Of a stretch of 7,905 nucleotides of DNA, positions 1 to 5,383 are shown one piece after another (within the stretch, counting starts at the first letter, position 1; each line of letters starts with the position of its first letter). This DNA is from Methylococcaceae bacterium (lineage in GTDB: Bacteria > Pseudomonadota > Gammaproteobacteria > Methylococcales > Methylomonadaceae). The translations under genes and the position numbers were made by a program. Location: positions 1 through 7,905 of the forward strand of contig JAUYMX010000021.1 in assembly GCA_030699345.1 (NCBI GenBank). Direction: 5' to 3'. The notes under the pieces are model-generated. The model was not told where the DNA came from and searched no databases. It worked only from the letters and a program-made list of their open reading frames with translations.

Positions 1-562
1 GGCCTTGATGCAAGCTGCTCCACCACTCTACCGAGTAGTGAATAATGGGGATATTGACGACGCCCACCAGCGCCAGTATCGCCACGGCCCGAGACGCAGT
101 GCGGTTATCTTCAATGGCGCTGTATAAGCCGATAACGCCCAGATATAAAAACAGCAATATCAATTCAGAAGTCAGCCTAGCATCCCAAACCCACCAAGTG
201 CCCCACATGGGTTTGCCCCAAAGAGATCCGGTAATCAGTGCCAATAATGTAAAACTTGCCCCAATCGGTGCGCTGCTGATAGATACAATCTCAGCCAGCT
301 TGATACGCCAAATCAAGCCTATCGCACCGCTAACGGCCATGACCACATAGATAAACATCGACATCCAGGCGGCTGGTACGTGTACGTAAATAATCCGGAA
401 ACTGTCGCCCTGTTGATAATCGGCCGGGGCCGTCACTAATCCGCCATAAAGTCCGTAAGCCAACAACGCCAAAAACAGTACTGTTAACCACGGTAACAAG
501 CGCCCGCTTATCGAGTAAAAATATGGAGGGGAAGAAAATTTATGCAGAAATCTCATTATCAT
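1..562 (-). CDS. ccmC: CcmC, haem-handling subunit of cytochrome c maturation System I (3' end cut by window)
   Basis: Reading the minus strand from ATG at 562 gives an open frame of 187 codons to the window edge with no stop; family members are about 245 residues, so roughly a quarter is missing. CcmC is an inner-membrane protein that, with CcmA, CcmB and CcmD, presents haem to the chaperone CcmE in the periplasm. The tryptophan-rich WWD signature is plain (WGTWWVWDARLTSE, about residues 120-133). The two haem-ligand histidines known from E. coli CcmC (H60 and H184) match H61 in YVHVPAAW and H185 in WWSSLHQG. Hydrophobic segments lie near 23-43, 65-85, 100-115, 133-150 and 158-175. The gene starts 2 bases after the ccmB stop, suggesting translational coupling; no good Shine-Dalgarno is visible, and an in-frame ATG at 556 is an equally possible start. 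Identity is very secure, the exact start is not. Confidence 0.95.
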   Translation of the reverse strand, partial: MIMRFLHKFSSPPYFYSISGRLLPWLTVLFLALLAYGLYGGLVTAPADYQQGDSFRIIYVHVPAAWMSMFIYVVMAVSGAIGLIWRIKLAEIVSISSAPIGASFTLLALITGSLWGKPMWGTWWVWDARLTSELILLFLYLGVIGLYSAIEDNRTASRAVAILALVGVVNIPIIHYSVEWWSSLHQG

Positions 563-564
563 AA

Positions 565-1248
565 TTAACTTAAACTCATTTTTAATGCAGCCGCTGTCGG
601 CCAAGGGGTCAAGGTGATGGCCAAAAACAACATGGCGCTCATCATATAAAGTTGTCCGGAGACTGGTAATCCAGACGCAGCGGCATCAACCGCGCCGCTG
701 GCAAAAATCAATACAGGTACATAAAGCGGTAACACCAAAATTGCCAGCAATACGCCGCCTTTTCTTAAGCCGACAGTTAATGCCACGGCAATAGCGCCAA
801 TCAAACTGAGCACTGGCGTGCCCAATAACAAAGTGATCAATAATACCGAAATCACCTCGCTTTCAATATCAAACATCACCGCCAATAACGGCGACACCAA
901 TAATAAGGGCACACCGGATAACAGCCAGTGGGCAGTGACCTTGGCTAACACCAATACCGATAACGGATGCGGCGTCATCACCATTAACTCCAAACTACCG
1001 TCTTCAAAATCCGAGCGGAATATTGCATCCATCGACAATAATGACGCCAACAACGCCGCCACCCAGATCACGCCGGGGGCAATACGCCTTAACAATTCGA
1101 CGTCAGCGCCCACCGCCAACGGAAACATGGTCACTACCATCACAAAAAAAGCCAGTGGGTTGATAAGTTCTGCGCGATGCCGGTAAGCCAACAGCAAGTC
1201 CCTGCGGACTACCGACAAAAAAGCATTTGCTAATGAATCTGCGCTCAT
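565..1248 (-). CDS. ccmB: CcmB, membrane permease subunit of the CcmAB haem-maturation ABC complex
   Basis: The 227-residue length matches the family (about 220). CcmB is the integral membrane partner of the ATPase CcmA; CcmABCD uses ATP hydrolysis to release holo-CcmE from CcmC during c-type cytochrome assembly. About six hydrophobic segments are visible, near 30-48, 57-75, 99-123, 130-156, 163-185 and 198-220. Family-typical stretches include RRIAPGVIWVAALLASLL (54-71), EDGSLELMV (82-90), LAKVTAHWLLSGVPLLL (101-117), LLGTP (141-145) and ALTVGLRKGGVLL (156-168). The start codon overlaps the ccmA stop in an ATGA (1245-1248), a sign of coupled translation, and ccmC follows after 2 bases. Nothing appears damaged. 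The identity rests on clear resemblance to E. coli CcmB from memory. Confidence 0.96.
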   Translation of the reverse strand: MSADSLANAFLSVVRRDLLLAYRHRAELINPLAFFVMVVTMFPLAVGADVELLRRIAPGVIWVAALLASLLSMDAIFRSDFEDGSLELMVMTPHPLSVLVLAKVTAHWLLSGVPLLLVSPLLAVMFDIESEVISVLLITLLLGTPVLSLIGAIAVALTVGLRKGGVLLAILVLPLYVPVLIFASGAVDAAASGLPVSGQLYMMSAMLFLAITLTPWPTAAALKMSLS

Positions 1249-1856
1249 GACTGTAATTCAATTCTTTGCACTATCTGCTCCGGCAAGCCAGTGTCGTGAT
1301 GCGATGTCATTATCACAATGCCACCTTCTGCAACATGGGCCACGATATAGTCTTCAAACATTCTAATGCTGGCTCTATCTATAGAAGTAAACGGTTCGTC
1401 CAATATCCACAAGCGTTTGCGGGTACACAACAAACGGGCTAAGGCTAATCTTCGCCGCTGCCCCGCGGAAAGATACCTAATCGGCGTATCTTGATAACCG
1501 GCTAGCCCTACCTTATGCAAGGCTTCATCAATCCCCAAGGTAGCGATCGCCAAGGCCTGGGCAAACTTAAGATTTTCTTCAACACTCAGGTCATCTTTCA
1601 TACCGTTCATGTGCCCGACATAAGCGACATCCTGATAAAACACCGCCTCTAATTCGCTCACTGCAGCACCGCACCAAACCAATTCTCCTTCATCAGGACT
1701 ACGTAAGCCGGTAAGAATGCGCAATAACGAGGTTTTGCCGCTGCCGTTCGGGCCTTCAATTAACAACACTTGTCCGCCATTTACTGCGAAGTCGAGCCCG
1801 CTGAACAACACCCGGTCATCCCTGATGCAAGATAATTGCCTGGCTTCAAAAAACAA
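1245..1856 (-). CDS. ccmA: CcmA, ATPase subunit of the cytochrome c maturation ABC complex
   Basis: This is an ABC ATPase of 203 residues from the TTG at 1856, close to the family length of about 205. All core motifs are intact: Walker A GPNGSGKT (35-42), signature YLSAGQRRRLALARLL (128-143), Walker B LWILDEP (149-155) and H-loop histidines at 186-187. The N-terminal EARQLSCIRDDRVLF and the internal YVGHMNGMK (79-87) are typical of CcmA. It sits on the cytoplasmic face and powers release of haem-loaded CcmE. It is first in a ccmABC run on the minus strand and overlaps ccmB by 4 bases. The start is uncertain: the good Shine-Dalgarno lies 17 bases before the TTG but only 5 bases before an in-frame ATT at 1868-1866, which would add four residues (see separate entry). 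No ATG or GTG lies between the upstream in-frame stop (TGA, 1886-1884) and the TTG. Confidence 0.95.
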   Translation of the reverse strand: MFFEARQLSCIRDDRVLFSGLDFAVNGGQVLLIEGPNGSGKTSLLRILTGLRSPDEGELVWCGAAVSELEAVFYQDVAYVGHMNGMKDDLSVEENLKFAQALAIATLGIDEALHKVGLAGYQDTPIRYLSAGQRRRLALARLLCTRKRLWILDEPFTSIDRASIRMFEDYIVAHVAEGGIVIMTSHHDTGLPEQIVQRIELQS

Positions 1857-1865
1857 ATTGCTGGA

Positions 1866-1880
1866 AATAAATACCTCCCT
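1866..1880 (-). promoter_or_regulatory. Shine-Dalgarno of ccmA pointing to an ATT start codon
   Basis: On the minus strand AGGGAGG occupies 1880-1874, an excellent match to the 16S rRNA tail. It is followed by 5 bases and then ATT at 1868-1866, in frame with ccmA. The next possible start, TTG at 1856, is 17 bases from the AGGGAGG, too far for normal initiation. The motif and spacing are seen directly; use of ATT is inferred. Confidence 0.55.
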
Positions 1881-2343
1881 AAATCACTGTCTAAATCTTT
1901 ATTGACCTGAATAGCACTGGCGTCTCAGGCTCTATTAGCACCGCTCAACTCAAATAGGCATATCAATTAAGCTTCATCACAAAGATGATCTAGGACAGAC
2001 GGATGGTTTACATGGATTCCGTTCTTAATGAAATAAGTCGAACCAGGACAGGAATTAACTTTTTCAAAGATCCTTATTGAGGATATTTCTATTCTATCGA
2101 GGGAGATGCTGATAGCGGATGACGATATTAACGTAGGCATGAATTTGTTGCTAGGATTATTAGAGTGTTAATGCAGTTCAGTGAGTACTTAATTTCTAAT
2201 TAATCATCAGCCCTAAATCCCTATTAAATCAGGGAAATTTTATAAATTCACCTCAGGACTGTAACGTTATATCCACAATCATTACAGGCATTTAGCTATA
2301 ATGCCCGCCACTTTCAATATCCACCTAACGCGGGTAAATTCTT
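1881..2343. other. Long spacer between divergent ccmA and ZIP genes
   Basis: No convincing intact gene is visible in these roughly 460 bases. The right end carries the promoter of the ZIP operon. The middle holds two short overlapping plus-strand frames that look like gene debris: 25 codons from 2003, and a stretch open from 2037 to a TAA at 2169-2171 containing the acidic run MLIADDDINVGMN. There is also a small inverted repeat, CCCT-ATTAAATC-AGGG, near 2218-2234. I found no supportable minus-strand promoter for ccmA by eye, although one must lie here or overlap this region. Confidence 0.5.
2274..2302 (+). promoter_or_regulatory. Sigma70-like promoter for the ZIP/GDT1-family operon
   Basis: A perfect -10 hexamer, TATAAT, lies at 2297-2302, 41 bases before the ATG at 2344. 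At 17-bp spacing the -35 position reads CACAAT (2274-2279), a poor match. Transcription would begin near 2309, leaving a leader of about 35 bases. That is too short for a metal riboswitch of the yybP-ykoY type. The ribosome binding site before 2344 is weak (GCGGG, about 8 bases upstream). Confidence 0.55.
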
Positions 2344-3294
2344 ATGACTTCAACACGCAATCTTGCCGATAAGTTTCAGCATGCTATCGATTCCCGGATA
2401 GCTCAGGTTAAAGCTAGCGAATATTATCTAAAACTACTGGCAATGCCGCCTTTAAAACGCTGGCTGACCGTTGCCGGACTGTTTTTATTATCCCAAATTG
2501 TGGTGTTCGGCTTGTTGTATATCATCTTCGGCAAAATTGTCGTTGTTGGTTTTCTGTCCAGTGTTTTAGCAGGATTAGCGACCGGTGTCGGTGCCTTACC
2601 CGCGCTATTTTTCACAAAAATATCCAAGAATCTGTTTAACAGCATGCTGGGCGCTGCGGCTGGCGTGATGTTGGCAGCGACCGCGTTTTCCTTGTTGGTG
2701 CCGGGCATGGCTTACGGCAACTTAATCTGGCCAGGCAACGGTATTTATATTGTCTCCTTAGGCATGTTAGTCGGCGCGTTGTTTTTGCATTTTGCCGACC
2801 GCCAGTTACCGCATGTGCATTTCGATTCAGTGTCTGATGTGCATCTAAATTCTTTGAAAAAAGTCTGGCTGTTCATTATCGCCATCACCATCCACAACTT
2901 TCCTGAAGGCATGTCCGTTGGCGTGAGCTTTGGTTCTGGCGAGATGAAAAACGGCATCGTGTTGGCAATTGCCATCGCCTTGCAAAACATCCCGGAAGGT
3001 TTGGCGGTTGCCCTGCCCTTGGTTGGACTGGGCTACAACAAATGGCGTGCGGTGGGTATTGCGACGTTAACCGGATTAGTTGAGCCAGTAGGCGGTTTGC
3101 TGGGCGTGACAATGGTCACGGTGTTTGAACCAATCTTGCCTATTGCTATGGGCTTTGCCGCGGGCGCAATGCTGTTTGTGATCAGCGAAGAAATTATCCC
3201 GGAAACTCATGCCAATGGCCGCTCACGCCACGCCACCTTTGCGTTGATGATTGGCTTCATCATCATGATGGCGCTGGATAATATGCTGGGTTAA
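2344..3294 (+). CDS. ZIP-family divalent metal permease
   Basis: A 316-residue membrane protein of the ZIP (ZRT/IRT-like, ZupT/GufA) family, which moves Zn2+, Mn2+ or Fe2+ into the cytoplasm. The paired metal-site helices are clear: HNFPEGMSVG (184-193, helix 4) and QNIPEGLAVALP (214-225, helix 5). EPVGGLLG (247-254, helix 6) and SEEIIPETH (281-289, helix 7) support it. A short histidine-bearing loop (PHVHF, 156-160, then H167) lies between helices 3 and 4. The eight family helices fit about 65-90, 98-121, 132-151, 173-195, 203-226, 235-258, 262-281 and 296-314. An additional hydrophobic segment (41-63) and a charged head of 40 residues precede them, so the protein is longer at the N-terminus than compact bacterial ZIPs. 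It is followed after 6 bases by a GDT1-family transporter, pointing to one metal-homeostasis operon. The exact metal cannot be told from sequence. Confidence 0.92.
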   Translation: MTSTRNLADKFQHAIDSRIAQVKASEYYLKLLAMPPLKRWLTVAGLFLLSQIVVFGLLYIIFGKIVVVGFLSSVLAGLATGVGALPALFFTKISKNLFNSMLGAAAGVMLAATAFSLLVPGMAYGNLIWPGNGIYIVSLGMLVGALFLHFADRQLPHVHFDSVSDVHLNSLKKVWLFIIAITIHNFPEGMSVGVSFGSGEMKNGIVLAIAIALQNIPEGLAVALPLVGLGYNKWRAVGIATLTGLVEPVGGLLGVTMVTVFEPILPIAMGFAAGAMLFVISEEIIPETHANGRSRHATFALMIGFIIMMALDNMLG

Positions 3295-3300
3295 TGGCAA

Positions 3301-3999
3301 ATGGATAATCTGCAACAGTCGCTTCACGTTTTACTTAACAGCTTAACCGCAGTAAACCTTGAAGCGTTTTACCAAAATGCGTTGACACAGCTGAGTAACG
3401 GCAACATTGCCCAAATATCCGCCAGCGCCGCGACCAGTTTTGCACTGATTGCAGCGGCAGAAATCGGCGATAAAAGCCAACTGGTGTGCATGACGTTAGC
3501 CTCGCGGCACCGAGCGTTCCCGGTGATTCTCGGTGCCGTCAGTGCCTTTGCCTTGTTAAACACCTTGGCGGTGGTATTTGGTGTCGCTATTGCCAGCTGG
3601 CTACCCGACTATATTGTTGCCGGCACCGTAGCCTTGTTGTTTGCGGCTTTCGGCATTCACGCCCTACGGATGCAAGAAGATGAAGACGACGAGGAAATTA
3701 AAGAAAAAAGCGGCCACAGCATTTTCTTCACCACGTTTTTACTAATCACCGTCGCGGAATTTGGCGATAAAACCCAACTTGCAGTTGTTGCCTTGAGCAG
3801 TACCGCGATACCTTTGGCGGTGTGGCTGGGTTCAACTATGGCTTTGGCATCAACGTCAGCACTAGGCGTACTGGCAGGTCGTACTATCTTGCAAAAAATC
3901 CCGCTGGCGTTGCTACATAAAATCAGCGGCGTTATTTTTCTGGGGTTGTCGGCGTTTGCTGGTTACCGTGCTTATCTTGCTTATCCTTTTCAGGTTTAA
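3301..3999 (+). CDS. GDT1/TMEM165 (UPF0016) family cation transporter, probable manganese exporter
   Basis: This 232-residue membrane protein has the two hallmark motifs of the UPF0016/GDT1 family: E-I-G-D-K-S (54-59) and E-F-G-D-K-T (153-158), one per repeated half. Each half has about three helices (roughly 42-67, 74-99, 105-122; 141-165, 171-193, 207-226). The halves are joined by a highly acidic cytoplasmic linker (residues 125-136, rich in E and D). Relatives transport Mn2+ and/or Ca2+, usually outward against protons; the Vibrio cholerae member MneA exports manganese. The start lies 6 bases after the ZIP stop, so the two are probably co-transcribed and may handle the same metal in opposite directions. 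About 40 residues precede the first motif helix, longer than compact members (about 190 residues). The last 26 bases or so are repeated near 4628 (see repeat entries). Confidence 0.92.
   Translation: MDNLQQSLHVLLNSLTAVNLEAFYQNALTQLSNGNIAQISASAATSFALIAAAEIGDKSQLVCMTLASRHRAFPVILGAVSAFALLNTLAVVFGVAIASWLPDYIVAGTVALLFAAFGIHALRMQEDEDDEEIKEKSGHSIFFTTFLLITVAEFGDKTQLAVVALSSTAIPLAVWLGSTMALASTSALGVLAGRTILQKIPLALLHKISGVIFLGLSAFAGYRAYLAYPFQV
3972..3997 (+). repeat. Direct repeat copy 1, 3' end of the GDT1-family gene
   Basis: These 26 bases encode the last residues of the GDT1-family protein (…YLAYPFQV). They recur at 4628-4653 with a single difference, C against T at the 20th base. The core TTATCTTGCTTATCCTTTT is identical in both. 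Such a duplicated gene end could be an attachment-site pair or a partial tandem duplication. Copy and spacing are seen directly; the origin is inferred. Confidence 0.8.
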
Positions 4000-4018
4000 T
4001 CCCTAAGCAACCTAACTT

Positions 4019-4056
4019 GGCAGGGAGGGCAAAATACAATATTTGCCCTCCCTGCC
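4019..4056. terminator. Perfect 15-bp hairpin after the GDT1-family gene
   Basis: GGCAGGGAGGGCAAA (4019-4033) pairs exactly with TTTGCCCTCCCTGCC (4042-4056) around an 8-base loop, ATACAATA. It begins 20 bases after the stop codon at 3999, where an operon terminator is expected. No T run follows either arm, so it is not a textbook intrinsic terminator. It may instead protect the mRNA 3' end or be a palindromic repeat element. The pairing is certain, the role is not. Confidence 0.55.
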
Positions 4057-4294
4057 GAATTAATCCGCACGACAATCACACATCCGAAACAGTCGACAAA
4101 TCTGCTATACCACTGCGGCAAACCTTTAGGAAAAATAACTTTATCAGCCGCAACCGCACAAGAAAATCATCCGTATCAGTTTGGCAAGGTAAACACCAAA
4201 AGTAGACCCTTGAAGTGACGCTTTTTTGCCCCCCATTCAATCATCCCGACTGGAAACTATAAGCATGTGGCCGCCCTATCCGACTCAAGTTGCC

Positions 4295-4325
4295 TTGACT
4301 TTGTAAGATGGCATGCACGTATGTC
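4295..4325 (+). promoter_or_regulatory. Weak promoter candidate for the small lipoprotein gene
   Basis: TTGACT (4295-4300, five of six to consensus) is followed at a long 19-bp spacing by TATGTC (4320-4325). An unpaired GATAAT at 4336-4341 is an alternative -10. Both lie within 75 bases of the ATG at 4370. Neither is strong. Confidence 0.3.
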
Positions 4326-4354
4326 AGGGTACATGGATAATTTAACTAAAAACT

Positions 4355-4361
4355 GAGGTGA
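4355..4361 (+). promoter_or_regulatory. Strong Shine-Dalgarno of the small lipoprotein gene
   Basis: GAGGTGA matches the 16S rRNA anti-Shine-Dalgarno over seven bases and ends 8 bases before ATG 4370. It is the best site in the island and argues that the 39-codon frame is translated. Confidence 0.7.
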
Positions 4362-4369
4362 TAAGAATT

Positions 4370-4489
4370 ATGAAAATCAATCTAGTTGTTGTGGTCATTT
4401 TAGGCGCGCTATTACTGAGCGGTTGTGGAGATCAAGTTTGGTGCGGAGATGATGGCTGTAATTCCAACTCCTCAATGAAGTCAAAGTAA
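4370..4489 (+). CDS. Small predicted lipoprotein, 39 residues, function unknown
   Basis: The frame encodes a basic start (MKIN), a hydrophobic core (LVVVVILGALL, residues 5-15) and a lipobox ending LLSGC, with the lipidated cysteine at residue 19. That is a textbook signal for lipoprotein signal peptidase. Glycine at +2 after the cysteine would send it to the outer membrane. The mature part is only 21 residues (begins CGDQVWCGDDGC) and has two further cysteines, at 25 and 30, that could form a disulfide. A seven-base Shine-Dalgarno sits 8 bases upstream, and a strong terminator lies 79 bases downstream, so it looks like a free-standing one-gene unit. I recognise no family; entericidin-like and colicin-lysis lipoproteins are similar in size only. 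It lies between the two direct repeats. Confidence 0.72.
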   Translation: MKINLVVVVILGALLLSGCGDQVWCGDDGCNSNSSMKSK

Positions 4490-4492
4490 TCC

Positions 4493-4524
4493 ATGTTGAT
4501 ACTATTGATCTTGAAAATCAACAT
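4493..4524. repeat. Short hairpin after the small lipoprotein gene
   Basis: ATGTTGAT (4493-4500) and ATCAACAT (4517-4524) pair over 8 bp with a 16-base loop, starting 4 bases after the lipoprotein stop. It is AT-rich with no T run and may be a 3' stabilising structure or chance. Confidence 0.35.
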
Positions 4525-4567
4525 CGCCTCTCAACAAAGTTAGGCAGATAGTTTCTAAGGCGGGCAC

Positions 4568-4607
4568 AAAAAATCCCCGCTTGGAAAAGTCCAGGCGAGG
4601 ATTTTTT
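4568..4607. terminator. Strong two-way intrinsic terminator
   Basis: AAAAAATCC (4568-4576) pairs with GGATTTTTT (4599-4607). After one C/A mismatch, CGCTTGGA pairs with TCCAGGCG (one wobble) around the tetraloop AAAG (4586-4589). The A6 and T6 ends give a T run on whichever strand is transcribed, so it can stop transcription in both directions. It follows the lipoprotein gene and insulates it from the ccdAB pair. Confidence 0.85.
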
Positions 4608-4627
4608 GGATAATCGGCCTTACAGCG

Positions 4628-4653
4628 TTATCTTGCTTATCCTTTTTAGGTTT
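4628..4653 (+). repeat. Direct repeat copy 2, displaced end of the GDT1-family gene
   Basis: This 26-base copy differs from 3972-3997 by one base, which here turns the CAG codon into an in-frame TAG. The preceding few bases (TTACAGCG) also loosely echo the first copy (TTACCGTGC). It sits 20 bases after the two-way terminator and outside any gene. Together the copies bracket about 630 bases holding the lipoprotein gene. Confidence 0.75.
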
Positions 4654-4734
4654 GGTCGCTTTCAAAAAACTAAAACTCAAAACCGACCATCGAAAATCAT
4701 CACCAAAAAACTTTAAAGCGATTCGACAAACGCT

Positions 4735-4763
4735 TTGCTGAACAACAAAAATGCACATATTAT
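4735..4763 (+). promoter_or_regulatory. Promoter of the ccdAB-like operon
   Basis: TTGCTG (4735-4740) and TATTAT (4758-4763) stand at the ideal 17-bp spacing, placing the start of transcription near 4770, about 25 bases before the antitoxin ATG. Two inverted repeats overlap it: AAAGCG/CGCTTT (4715-4720 and 4731-4736) at the -35, and TATTATATA (4758-4766) at the -10, the latter answered by TATATAATA at 4805-4813. They are candidate operators for autoregulation by CcdA-CcdB, which is known for this family. Confidence 0.6.
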
Positions 4764-4794
4764 ATACACATAACAACCAAAGGATCTTTTGCGC

Positions 4795-5040
4795 ATGAAT
4801 CGCATATATAATACCCAAGCTCCCAAAAAACCAACCAATGTAAGCATTAACAGCGACTTGTTGACTCAAGCTAAAGAGCTGAAAATCAATATCTCTGCTA
4901 CCCTGGAAAACGCCTTAACAGATTTGGTTAACGCCAAACAGCAGGAACTTTGGAAGCATAAAAACAAAGCCGCCATTGAGGCATACAATCAATTGGTAGA
5001 GGAAAATGGCGTGTTTGGCGATGATCTACGGAGCTTTTAA
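4795..5040 (+). CDS. ccdA: CcdA-like antitoxin
   Basis: This 81-residue protein resembles the antitoxin CcdA (72 residues on plasmid F). CcdA binds and neutralises CcdB, is degraded by Lon in the F system, and represses its own operon. The N-terminal half fits a ribbon-helix-helix DNA-binding fold: TNVSINSDLL (14-23) as the strand, then helices to about residue 49. The C-terminal toxin-binding tail carries the family pattern ELWKHKNKAAIEAYNQLVEE followed by NGVFGDDLRSF (51-81), matching the RWKAENQEG…FIEMNGSFADENRDW tail of F CcdA. ATG at 4795 is preferred because AAAGGA (4779-4784) lies 10 bases before it; a TTG at 4789 would be too close. The stop overlaps the toxin ATG by one base (TAATG). 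Confidence 0.9.
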   Translation: MNRIYNTQAPKKPTNVSINSDLLTQAKELKINISATLENALTDLVNAKQQELWKHKNKAAIEAYNQLVEENGVFGDDLRSF

Positions 5041-5357
5041 TGGCCCAATTTATCGTTTACGAAAACGCAAATCCCGCCACCAAGAAGACTTATCCTTATC
5101 TACTCGACATTCAATCAAACTTGCTTGATGAATTGCGCACTACCGTTGTAATACCGCTATGTCCGCTGGCTTTGGCAGGCAGAGCAGCCATATCAAAACT
5201 GTGTCCAATAATTGAAATTGAGAGCGAAAATTTTATTGTGCTAACGCAACAGATTACGGGTATTGACCGGAAAAATCTTGGCAAAGAAATTTGCAATCTA
5301 TCTCATGCTCGGACTGAAATACTCGCCGCTTTGGATTTTATTGTTTCGGGGATTTGA
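5040..5357 (+). CDS. ccdB: CcdB-like toxin, predicted DNA gyrase poison
   Basis: This 105-residue protein has the length and layout of CcdB (101 residues in F), which traps the GyrA-DNA cleavage complex. Matching stretches are FIVYENANPATKKTYPYLLDIQ (4-25), VVIPL (36-40), LCPIIEIESENFIVLTQQ (54-71) and EICNLSHARTEILAALDFI (83-101, with the family NLSHR-like motif). In F CcdB the last residues W99-G100-I101 are needed for gyrase poisoning; here the tail reads V-S-G-I, so glycine and isoleucine are kept but the tryptophan is serine. Chromosomal relatives often vary at this place, so the toxin may be weaker, altered or aimed differently. It overlaps the antitoxin stop by one base, the usual order for type II pairs. 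Family assignment is firm; activity is untested. Confidence 0.9.
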   Translation: MAQFIVYENANPATKKTYPYLLDIQSNLLDELRTTVVIPLCPLALAGRAAISKLCPIIEIESENFIVLTQQITGIDRKNLGKEICNLSHARTEILAALDFIVSGI

Positions 5358-5383
5358 TCATACAAGGTTGGGCTAAATAAAAT
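5354..5383 (+). promoter_or_regulatory. Promoter candidate for the SMEK-domain gene
   Basis: TTGATC (5354-5359), overlapping the ccdB stop, is followed at 18-bp spacing by TAAAAT (5378-5383, five of six). Transcription would begin near 5390, leaving a leader of about 85 bases before ATG 5476. The gene could equally be read through from ccdAB, as no terminator is visible in between. Confidence 0.35.

Larger units (their letters stand above)
3998..4369. other. Spacer after the metal-transport operon
   Basis: About 370 bases without a convincing gene. They contain a perfect 15-bp hairpin just after the GDT1-family stop (4019-4056), then unremarkable sequence, then a possible weak promoter and a strong Shine-Dalgarno for the small lipoprotein gene. 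A 62-codon open frame that begins inside the hairpin shows no protein-like features and is discounted. Confidence 0.5.

Noticed and set aside
45..350. 101-codon plus-strand frame
   Set aside because: It lies antisense to the clearly conserved ccmC and has no protein-like features of its own.
818..1186. 122-codon plus-strand frame rich in N and T
   Set aside because: It is antisense to ccmB; its composition is a by-product of the hydrophobic codons on the other strand.
2303..2343. Manganese (yybP-ykoY) riboswitch before the metal operon
   Set aside because: The predicted leader is about 35 bases, too short, and lacks the paired conserved loops of that riboswitch.
4023..4029. GGGAGGG as a possible KOPS motif for FtsK
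   Set aside because: KOPS is GGGNAGGG; one base is missing, and the run is explained by the hairpin arm.
4017..4205. 62-codon plus-strand frame after the GDT1-family gene
   Set aside because: It begins inside the perfect hairpin, has no Shine-Dalgarno, and its composition is unlike a folded protein.
4751..4780. Resemblance to a dif/XerCD site (TGCACATATTATATAC), tempting beside ftsK and a toxin-antitoxin pair
   Set aside because: Only the left arm and centre loosely match the gammaproteobacterial dif; the conserved XerD arm is absent, and the bases are better explained as the ccdAB promoter.
4555..4869. 104-codon minus-strand frame
   Set aside because: It runs through the two-way terminator, the ccdAB promoter and the antitoxin start, so it cannot be a sensible gene.
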